A program made the translations under genes and the position numbers. Below, in pieces: positions 1 through 5,662 of a DNA stretch of 37,332 bases. The notes beneath the pieces were generated by a model, which worked only from the letters and a program-made list of their open reading frames with translations, was not told where the DNA came from and did not search any database. The first letter of the stretch is position 1, and the number at the start of each line of letters is the position of its first letter. Source of the DNA: Flavicella sp963932955 (lineage in GTDB: Bacteria; Bacteroidota; Bacteroidia; Flavobacteriales; Flavobacteriaceae); the NCBI GenBank assembly GCA_963932955.1, contig CAWVRK010000018.1, positions 1 to 37,332 of the forward strand, written 5' to 3'.

Positions 1-2
1 GG

Positions 3-338
3 GCACATCAAAGTGATTTGTTCACCATTACGCTTTGTCATGGACCAGGAGCATTGTTATCCACTACGCTGGACAATCAAAAATTCCTTTACAATGGATA
101 CAAGATGGCTGTATTCCCTGACGCGGTCGATGAAATGACACCAATAATCGGATATTTACCAGGACACATGAAAAACGGTGTGAGTGAAAGATTGAAAAAC
201 TTAGGGGCGACTATTGTGAATGCCGAATCTGATAACACTGTCTGTGTAGACAGAAGACTTATAACTGGTGCAAGTCCTTTAGCCTCAAATGAATTGGGAA
301 AACTTGCTGCAAACACTTTGCTGAAAGAGTTGAAATAA
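3..338 (+). CDS. hchA: Hsp31/HchA-like DJ-1/PfpI family protein, C-terminal part (5' end outside window)
   Basis: This is the C-terminal ~111 residues of a DJ-1/PfpI superfamily protein; the reading frame is open to the left edge, so the gene starts outside the window. The sequence shows the nucleophile elbow LCHGP (Cys followed by His, as in the catalytic pair of E. coli Hsp31). It is followed by a segment like Hsp31: NGYKMAVFPDAVDE, IGYLPGHM, and a C-terminal DRRLITGASPLASNELG stretch. Hsp31/HchA is known as a glutathione-independent glyoxalase (methylglyoxal to lactate), also described as a holding chaperone and deglycase. The stop codon runs straight into an attC-like repeat. An HxlR-type redox regulator lies on the other side of that repeat, which suggests an electrophile-stress theme, but shared regulation is only inferred. 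Family assignment is firm; the exact symbol is less so because the N-terminal half is not visible. Confidence 0.85.
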   Translation, partial: AHQSDLFTITLCHGPGALLSTTLDNQKFLYNGYKMAVFPDAVDEMTPIIGYLPGHMKNGVSERLKNLGATIVNAESDNTVCVDRRLITGASPLASNELGKLAANTLLKELK

Positions 339-340
339 AA

Positions 341-476
341 ACTACTTACAACAATGTATAAAAGCAATAGCGGTTTGGGAGCAATCTCGAACCGTTTTTT
401 GTTTTTATCAAGTATCTTGCTACCCGAAAGATAAGTACATTTATTCCGCAACTGCTCTTATACTAACCGTTATGCC
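341..476 (+). repeat. attC-like imperfect inverted repeat, copy 1
   Basis: A ~135-bp element begins at the stop codon of the HchA-like gene. Its left arm (347-373) pairs with its right arm (445-475): from TATAA to GCGG the left arm matches the reverse complement of the right arm at 14 of 17 positions. Outside this lies an unpaired stretch of unequal size (AATG on the left, six bases on the right). Then come the outer boxes, TACAAC on the left and GTTATGC on the right. Outer box, unpaired central spacer, inner box and central hairpin (CGGTT at 371-375 with AACCG at 390-394) is the plan of integron attC sites. A second copy at 2505-2642 shares 33 identical bases (347-379 and 2512-2544). It could also act as a transcription terminator or be another kind of mobile repeat. 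Confidence 0.7.
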
Positions 477-493
477 ATTTAAAAACAACATTA

Positions 494-910
494 TCAAAAA
501 TTGAACAACATAGAATTGTAACTATCTTGAACTGTTTGAATAATTAAAGCCTTCTCTGAATTCAAGCCTTCAATATCATCAATTTCATTAAATTCTCGCA
601 TGTTGGAATTACCCCACAAACTGAATTCAATAATTATTGGAGCTAAACGAATCCCCTTTTCTGTTAACAAATAAATATTTTCTTTTTTATTTTCGGGCAT
701 TTTCGTCCTGAATATCAATTTATACGATTCTAACAATTTTAACCGTGCAGATAAAGTGCTTGGAGCAATCCTTTCATCTGAATCGGAAATTTCCTTGAAA
801 GTCATTTTATGCTTAAGAAGCATATCTCTAATGATTAACAAAGACCATTTATCGCCCACAACATCAAGTGTAGAAGAGATTGGGCATCCAGATCGAAATT
901 CTTTCTTCAT
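494..910 (-). CDS. HxlR-family winged-helix transcriptional regulator
   Basis: This 138-residue protein has the HxlR/MarR-like winged helix: GCPISSTLDVVGDKWSLLIIRD at the N-terminus, then the recognition region APSTLSARLKLLE and the wing around IYLLTEKG. Cys9 lies at the position of the redox-active cysteine in the quinone/aldehyde/disulfide sensors YodB and HypR, so thiol-based sensing is likely. HxlR proteins act as dimers, usually repressing their own gene and a neighbour. The gene is divergent from the two membrane-protein genes at 1000 and 1706. The 89-bp gap holds two TACT-N11-AGTA palindromes that fit an HxlR operator. The stop codon lies only 18 bp from the attC-like repeat. The ATG at 910 is the only good start. 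The sensed compound cannot be told from sequence. Confidence 0.9.
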   Translation of the reverse strand: MKKEFRSGCPISSTLDVVGDKWSLLIIRDMLLKHKMTFKEISDSDERIAPSTLSARLKLLESYKLIFRTKMPENKKENIYLLTEKGIRLAPIIIEFSLWGNSNMREFNEIDDIEGLNSEKALIIQTVQDSYNSMLFNF

Positions 911-924
911 TTTTTAGCAATTAT

Positions 925-943
925 TACTATTAATTCAATAGTA
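925..943. promoter_or_regulatory. probable HxlR operator 1 (TACT-N11-AGTA)
   Basis: The palindrome TACTATTAATTCAATAGTA lies 15 bp upstream of the HxlR start codon. It extends to a perfect 9-bp inverted repeat (923-931 with 937-945). Shape and sequence resemble the YodB box of Bacillus subtilis, as I recall it. Its position suggests autoregulation. Confidence 0.65.
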
Positions 944-954
944 ATTTATATTTT

Positions 955-973
955 TACTTTCAAATCAATAGTA
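955..973. promoter_or_regulatory. probable HxlR operator 2 (TACT-N11-AGTA)
   Basis: A second palindrome of the same form, TACTTTCAAATCAATAGTA, starts exactly 30 bp after the first, about three helical turns, and ends 26 bp before the membrane-protein gene start at 1000. Its arms extend to TTTTTACT and AGTAAAAA (951-958 and 970-977). The two sites are on the same helix face, consistent with co-operative binding by two dimers. Confidence 0.6.
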
Positions 974-999
974 AAAATACAAAAAATTAAATAGAAATT

Positions 1000-1698
1000 A
1001 TGTTAGCAGGACATTTTACAACCGCATTAATAGCAAAACAAAAATTCCCAAAAGGGACACTCCTTTATTTTCTGACGATATCACAATTGCAAGATTTTTT
1101 GTGGTTTACCTTTCACTATTTGGGTATTGAACCAACCAATCCGAGTGATGCCTTTGATGCAACTTTAAGTAATATGGTAGTCGATATGTTATACAGTCAC
1201 GATTTGTTACCCCAATTATTTTGGTTGGCGATTGTTTTCTTACTTGGAAAATTTCTATTCAAAAGCACCAAAATAGGCTTAGTAAGTGGGGCTTTGGTAT
1301 CAATCCATTTTGTTTTAGATTTCTTTTCAGGTCATATGCATCATATTTTTGGGGCAAATACAATGGAAGCTGGTCTTGGATTGTATGCATCTAATCCTTA
1401 TTTAGCCATTTTAATAGAAGCTTTATTTAGTTTTGGTGCTATGTGGTATTTCTTTAGAGAAGAAGCAAAAAAAGGAATTATTAGAACTACAAAAAATAGA
1501 ATTGCAATTATTTCTGTTTTCGCTTATGGAATTATTTTTATGCTACTAATCGCTACAAAATCTTTTAGAGAGTTATTTGGTATTCCAGAATTTGATTTAG
1601 GATTTAACACCAATATGCCTACGCTCATTTTTACATACGGAGCAATGCTTTATTGCTTGAATGATTTTGTACCGAAGTTTACGCTTGAAAAAAAATAA
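1000..1698 (+). CDS. polytopic membrane protein of unknown function
   Basis: This 232-residue protein is very hydrophobic, with about five or six membrane segments (around residues 22-42, 72-90, 92-110, 132-150, 168-186 and 205-222). Polar histidine-bearing motifs sit near the membrane: LAGHFTTALIAKQ at the N-terminus, FTFHYLG, and SGHMHHIFG around residues 110-118. I do not recognise a named enzyme. The N-terminal motif and clustered histidines recall membrane-bound hydrolase-like proteins of the YdjM type, but this is weak. It is the first gene of a two-gene unit with the gene at 1706 (7-bp gap) and faces the HxlR regulator across two operator-like palindromes, so it is probably the main regulated target. 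AT content is high compared with the core genes further right. Confidence 0.75.
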   Translation: MLAGHFTTALIAKQKFPKGTLLYFLTISQLQDFLWFTFHYLGIEPTNPSDAFDATLSNMVVDMLYSHDLLPQLFWLAIVFLLGKFLFKSTKIGLVSGALVSIHFVLDFFSGHMHHIFGANTMEAGLGLYASNPYLAILIEALFSFGAMWYFFREEAKKGIIRTTKNRIAIISVFAYGIIFMLLIATKSFRELFGIPEFDLGFNTNMPTLIFTYGAMLYCLNDFVPKFTLEKK

Positions 1699-1705
1699 TA
1701 AGGCA

Positions 1706-2503
1706 ATGATTGAAGGAATATTAAATTTTATTAAGGAATTAAAAATTCGAAACGAATCCTTGTTTTATTTTGGTTTGTTCTGCTTATCTCTTTCAATAAT
1801 ATTTTCCGTTTTAACCAAATTTACAACCACCCAAGTTCACGGAGTAAACGCTTGGTTTAAGCCCTTTAAATTTGCTGTTTCTATAGGTTTATTTGCTTGG
1901 ACAATGGCTTGGTATTGTCATTATTTGTCAAATTTTAATGTAACACCTTTCAATTGGACAGTAATTATTTTATTTGGTTTTGAACTTGCTTATATTACTT
2001 TTCAAGCCTCTAAAGGACAATTATCACACTTCAACTTTGACACACCACTCTATGCTATATTATATTCGTTAATGGGTTTGGCGGCCGTAATCGTTACACT
2101 CTATACGGCTTATATTGGCTTCCTCTTTTTTACACAGTCCTTTCCAAATTTACCAAGTCATTTTATTTGGGCAATTCGTTTGGGTATATTGATTTTTGTT
2201 GTTTTTTCATTTGAAGGCGCTTTAATGAGTTCTCAGATGAGCCATAGCGTTGGTGCAATAAATGATAACTCGAATTGGTGGATTATAGGTTGGAGCAAAA
2301 CTGTAGGCGATTTAAGAGTTTCGCACTTTATAGGAATGCACGCTTTACAGCTACTTCCATTGCTTTCATTTTATATCTTTAAAGACACAAAAGCGACTAT
2401 CATTATTTCATTGCTTTACGCAGGTCTTGCTACGACAACTTTAGTTCAAGCTTTAAATGGGAAGCCTATTTTTTCACAAAACGAACAAAGGGAATCGGAA
2501 TAA
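1706..2503 (+). CDS. seven-helix membrane protein of unknown function
   Basis: The protein has 265 residues and about seven hydrophobic segments. ATG at 1706 is preferred over the upstream TTG at 1661 because it avoids overlap with the previous gene and has AAGG just upstream. Conserved-looking polar motifs are VHGVNAWFKPFKF (first loop), MSSQMSHSVG in the middle, and WSKTVGDLRVSHFIGMHALQLLPL near the end. From memory, a GDLR-HF-G-HALQ-LP motif recurs in uncharacterised membrane proteins of several phyla, so this is probably a real conserved family without known function. It is likely co-transcribed with the gene at 1000 and controlled by the divergent HxlR regulator. A role in handling or extruding a reactive compound is speculation. 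The stop codon overlaps the start of the second attC-like repeat. Confidence 0.75.
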   Translation: MIEGILNFIKELKIRNESLFYFGLFCLSLSIIFSVLTKFTTTQVHGVNAWFKPFKFAVSIGLFAWTMAWYCHYLSNFNVTPFNWTVIILFGFELAYITFQASKGQLSHFNFDTPLYAILYSLMGLAAVIVTLYTAYIGFLFFTQSFPNLPSHFIWAIRLGILIFVVFSFEGALMSSQMSHSVGAINDNSNWWIIGWSKTVGDLRVSHFIGMHALQLLPLLSFYIFKDTKATIIISLLYAGLATTTLVQALNGKPIFSQNEQRESE

Positions 2504-2504
2504 A

Positions 2505-2642
2505 AACGACATACAACAATGTATAAAAGCAATAGCGGTTTGGGTTTTAATACAAATCGCTATTGCGTTTAATTCAGTATATTACCGTCAGAAAAGTAGG
2601 TGTATTTTAATCCGCTACTGCTCTACTACTAAACGGTGTGCG
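2505..2642 (+). repeat. attC-like imperfect inverted repeat, copy 2
   Basis: This element has the same orientation and position (directly after a stop codon) as copy 1, starting about 2165 bp further on. It shares 33 identical bases with copy 1 at 2512-2544. The inner arm 2521-2537 matches the reverse complement of 2612-2628 at 13 of 17 positions, and the unpaired spacer is again unequal. It has its own strong central hairpin: 2529-2542 pairs with 2553-2566, 13 of 14. The right outer box reads GGTGTGC where copy 1 has GTTATGC, so the GTT needed at an integron crossover point is damaged. Copy 2 may therefore be a decayed site. Confidence 0.7.
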
Positions 2643-2792
2643 TCATTTTCATAATCCAGATTTGATGGAACGAAATATGTCTAAAAAAAGGCACATTAAT
2701 CAATACAAATAGAATTGGAAGCTATGAGAACAAAGAGCTATCTTTACTTTGTACTTGGCTTCCAGTAAGAGAACCAAAATTAAACAGAAAAT

Positions 2793-3653
2793 ATGGACAG
2801 GATTTTAACTATTGTAACACTCGTATTTTTACAGGTCATATTTAGCTGCAAAGGGGACACTAAAAAAAATAAAGCGGCCCAAGAATCGACTGCTCATTGG
2901 CAAGTGGATTTTTTTGATGATTTCGACACATTTAATGAGGACAACTGGCAAGACCAGATGATCTGGGTTAATAATGAGAATCAATGTTATGTGCCGGATG
3001 GCCAGTTCAACACCCGGGAAGTCAGCAACGGCATACTAAAGCTGCGAGTGGTGGATCTCGGTGAAAAACACCCCTGTGACAATTTGGACGTAAAGACTGG
3101 CGCGAAACATCCGCAAACACAATACGTAGCGGGTCGAATCATCTCTAAGAATCGCAAGGAGTTTATCAAAGGCAAATGGACCGTCAGGTTAAAAGTCGAG
3201 AACAGCGGCCAGCCTGGAATGTTCCCCGCATGGTGGCTGTTAGGCGCGTTGAACAACGAGCCGCCCGTTGAGGAGGAGGACGAAACGGTGTGCTGGCCAC
3301 TCACTGGGTCAGGGGAAATAGACGTTTTTGAGCATCACAGCGATGGTGGACCAGACCACTATGCAGCACGCGCAATTGTGAGCCTTGGCGAATGCCAAAG
3401 TGGCGATTGGCAGGGCAAGATGCTCGTACAGAAAGCTACCTTGGGTGAATACCATGATTATGCGGTTGAGTGGGACGGCAATGACCTCATCTTCCGCCTG
3501 GATGAAGTTGAGATTTACCGAGCAGTAGACCAGGGACGCAATTACCCTGAGCCATTGTTCGCTATTTTAAATTTTGCCAAAATCAATGATTCTCCGATGA
3601 CCCAAACCTGGGCAATGGAAGTCGACTGGGTAAAGCACGAATATAGAAAATGA
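2793..3653 (+). CDS. GH16-family glycoside hydrolase, lipoprotein
   Basis: This 286-residue protein starts with a lipoprotein signal (hydrophobic residues 4-17, lipobox ending at Cys19), so it is probably anchored in a membrane facing outward. The GH16 catalytic motif E-I-D-x-x-E is intact: Glu175 (nucleophile), Asp177 and Glu180 (acid/base), within SGEIDVFEHH. Other GH16 signs are FDDFD near the start, AGRIISK at 113-119, FPAWWLLG at 144-151 and the late HDYAVEWDGNDLIFRLDE. The family hydrolyses beta-1,3/1,4-glucans, agar, carrageenan and related polysaccharides; the substrate cannot be decided here. Base composition is clearly richer in GC (above 60 percent in 3241-3300) than the AT-rich genes to its left, a sign of separate origin. 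No SusC/SusD pair is near, so it is an orphan enzyme, not part of a visible utilisation locus. Confidence 0.85.
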   Translation: MDRILTIVTLVFLQVIFSCKGDTKKNKAAQESTAHWQVDFFDDFDTFNEDNWQDQMIWVNNENQCYVPDGQFNTREVSNGILKLRVVDLGEKHPCDNLDVKTGAKHPQTQYVAGRIISKNRKEFIKGKWTVRLKVENSGQPGMFPAWWLLGALNNEPPVEEEDETVCWPLTGSGEIDVFEHHSDGGPDHYAARAIVSLGECQSGDWQGKMLVQKATLGEYHDYAVEWDGNDLIFRLDEVEIYRAVDQGRNYPEPLFAILNFAKINDSPMTQTWAMEVDWVKHEYRK

Positions 3654-4126
3654 TTGGATATCGAAAATTACCAACTTGGTGTGCACTAACAAAATTGAAT
3701 GCTATACCACGCAACTAATCTTATCCATAAACATTAGTTCCTCAACACGAAAGGACATAAGGAAACAAAGCCTTATTTAAGATTAACGCCTCAACCGAGC
3801 CTAGAGCAAACCTGGATCTAACATTGTACAAATGAATGAAGTAACAATACACCCCGTTGCCTAAACAGGAAAGAAAACCATTATTTTGAATAGACTGGAG
3901 GAATTTTTAAGAGGAAGGATGGTGACAAAAATATTGTTTTAGCCCCATTGGACATAAGGAATCGTTTTTAAAAACCTGAAGGCGGATTGCGCTTCAGAAT
4001 CAAGGAGGGAGTCCTTGGCATTGGTCACGGGCATCCTTCTAAAAACGCACAACTACAATGCTTTAAAACTTTCAAAAACTTGAATAAGAATACTGGGATT
4101 TGCACTTATGCTTGGAAAAAATAGAC
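3654..4126. other. gene-free stretch between GH16 gene and rpmE2 terminator
   Basis: I find no convincing gene here. An 11-bp repeat (GGACATAAGGA) occurs at 3753-3763 and 3950-3960. A minus-strand ORF of 31 codons (4034 down to 3939) is too short and isolated to call. The region may be decayed accessory DNA between the mosaic block and the core genome. Confidence 0.5.
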
Positions 4127-4162
4127 AAAAAAAATCCCGCCACAAAATGTGGCGGGATTTTT
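4127..4162. terminator. bidirectional intrinsic terminator
   Basis: A perfect 12-bp stem (4133-4144 with 4148-4159) closes an AAA loop, with an A-tract on the left and T-tract on the right. It lies just after the stop of rpmE2 on the minus strand. Confidence 0.9.
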
Positions 4163-4182
4163 GTCTTCGAAAAGCAAAAAAA

Positions 4183-4434
4183 CTATTTTTTGAACTTTGC
4201 GTATTTGGTTTTGAACTTGTCGATACGTCCTGCAGTATCTACCAATTTTGACTTTCCAGTGTAAAATGGGTGTGACGTTCTAGAAATTTCTAGTTTGATC
4301 AGTGGGTAAGAAACACCATCTACTTCAAGCGTCTCCTTTGTATTTGCAGTAGAACGCGTTAAAAAAACATCGTCGTTAGACATGTCCTTAAAAGCAACCA
4401 TTCTATAATTTTCTGGATGTATCCCTGTTTTCAT
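4183..4434 (-). CDS. rpmE2: 50S ribosomal protein L31 type B
   Basis: The 83-residue protein matches L31 type B: MKTGIHPENYR at the start, a central VDGVSYPLIKLEISRTSHPFYTGKSKLVDTAGR, and a basic C-terminus. The zinc-binding CxxC pairs of the C+ (RpmE) form are absent, so this is the zinc-independent C- paralogue. In several bacteria that form is used when zinc is scarce; in many Bacteroidota it seems to be the usual L31. It is a part of the large subunit that contacts the small one. It is a single-gene unit with its own promoter (4475-4503) and a strong terminator. No Zur-box can be asserted. Confidence 0.95.
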   Translation of the reverse strand: MKTGIHPENYRMVAFKDMSNDDVFLTRSTANTKETLEVDGVSYPLIKLEISRTSHPFYTGKSKLVDTAGRIDKFKTKYAKFKK

Positions 4435-4474
4435 CGTATCTTAATTTAAACTTTAATTCGTAATTTTGAGAATG

Positions 4475-4503
4475 CAAATTTAACGATATTTTTTAGATTT
4501 CAA
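4475..4503 (-). promoter_or_regulatory. probable sigma-A promoter of rpmE2
   Basis: On the minus strand, TTG (4503-4501), an 18-bp spacer and TAAATTTG (4482-4475) fit the Bacteroidota consensus TTG...TAnnTTTG. The -7 box lies about 40 bp upstream of the start codon. Confidence 0.6.
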
Positions 4504-4557
4504 ACAATTAAATTGTTTTATTTGTCCTTAAAAGTTTTAAATATTAAAAAACAGTAC

Positions 4558-5586
4558 ATGTCATACAGAGTCTTGTCCATCGCGTGGGTTGCCTGCTTTC
4601 TTTTTACCGGATGTAAAGAAGATGCTGAATTCAAATTCAACAGTCCTAAAAAAATAAAGATTGACAGTCCATTGTCCCTATCCGTTACCGAAACCAATGG
4701 CAAGATCATCGATTCCGTCGTGTTTTATCTAAACGGTCTAAAAACCTCCACAAAAAACCCTTACACCGTAGACATCTCTAAAAAAACATTGGGAAAACAT
4801 ACTTTGAGTGCAGTCGTCTACCACGAAGGAAAAAGCAAAAGACTCAACAACAGTATTTATTTTCTCGCGGACAAAGCTCCGATTCTCTACAACTATGAAA
4901 TTGTAAACACCTATCCGCACGACCCAAAAGCCTTTACCCAAGGTTTTGAATTCCACAACGGACACCTTTACGAAAGCACAGGGCAGAAAGGCCAATCTTC
5001 CATTCGAAAGACAGCTCTAAAAACAGGAAAAGTCCTTCAAAAAAAATCCTTAGACGCCGCCTATTTTGGAGAGGGAATTACCATCTTTGACGAAAAAATA
5101 TACCAACTCACTTGGCAATCCAAAAAAGGATTTGTTTATGATTTGGAAAGCTTTCAACGCCTCGATTCTTTTGCCTACGGAAAAAGCAACGAAGGATGGG
5201 GACTGACCCACAACGCAACGGAATTGATCAAATCTGACGGAACCGAGCGCCTTTGGTTTTTGGATCCAAAAACCCAAAAAGAAACCCACTACATCGAAGC
5301 CTATACCAACAAAAGAAAAGCAGAACGCCTCAATGAAATCGAATACATCCAAGGAATAATATACGCCAATATTTGGCAAAAAAACACCATCGTCCTGATC
5401 GACGCCAACAACGGAGCTATCGAAGGGCTGGTGAATTTGAACTCGCTCGCCAAAAAAGTCAACAAAGCAGACCCTACTGGGGACAACGTGCTCAATGGCA
5501 TCGCCTACGACTCAAAAAACGACCGCTTGTTTGTCACCGGAAAGAACTGGAGCCACACCTTTGAAATTCGACTGCTCAAAAAATAA
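4558..5586 (+). CDS. glutaminyl-peptide cyclotransferase-like lipoprotein
   Basis: The protein has 342 residues from ATG 4558; an upstream TTG at 4513 would put extra residues before the signal peptide. The lipoprotein signal ends FLFTGC with Cys19. Residues ~25-105 look like an Ig-like fold (SLSVTETNGKIIDSVVFYLNG). From about 115 on it matches the plant-type glutamine cyclotransferase family, a five-bladed propeller: VNTYPHDPKAFTQGFEF, YESTGQKGQSSIRK, then GEGITIFDEKIYQLTW and GWGLTHNATELIKSDGTERLWFLD. The C-terminus has VLNGIAYDSKNDRLFVTGKNW. Such enzymes cyclise N-terminal Gln to pyroglutamate, here probably in the periplasm. It stands alone between rpmE2 (divergent) and the next lipoprotein gene. 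Confidence 0.88.
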   Translation: MSYRVLSIAWVACFLFTGCKEDAEFKFNSPKKIKIDSPLSLSVTETNGKIIDSVVFYLNGLKTSTKNPYTVDISKKTLGKHTLSAVVYHEGKSKRLNNSIYFLADKAPILYNYEIVNTYPHDPKAFTQGFEFHNGHLYESTGQKGQSSIRKTALKTGKVLQKKSLDAAYFGEGITIFDEKIYQLTWQSKKGFVYDLESFQRLDSFAYGKSNEGWGLTHNATELIKSDGTERLWFLDPKTQKETHYIEAYTNKRKAERLNEIEYIQGIIYANIWQKNTIVLIDANNGAIEGLVNLNSLAKKVNKADPTGDNVLNGIAYDSKNDRLFVTGKNWSHTFEIRLLKK

Positions 5587-5638
5587 AAAAAATCGATGCG
5601 CTCTAAGCCAATCTTCACGCTAAAGGCCATAAAAATCC

Positions 5639-5646
5639 TATATTTG
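5639..5646 (+). promoter_or_regulatory. probable -7 promoter box before the beta-helix lipoprotein gene
   Basis: TATATTTG fits TAnnTTTG exactly and ends 16 bp before ATG 5663. No clear TTG is found at the -33 position, so only half of the promoter is supported. Confidence 0.5.
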
Positions 5647-5662
5647 TAAAAAATACTATTTG

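Noticed and set aside
2457..2654. 65-codon ORF across the second attC-like repeat
   Set aside because: It starts inside the membrane-protein gene and its codons are those of the repeat; explained as a chance reading frame.
3939..4034. 31-codon minus-strand ORF in the gap after the GH16 gene
   Set aside because: Too short, no recognisable homology, no promoter or ribosome-binding support; may be a gene remnant at best.
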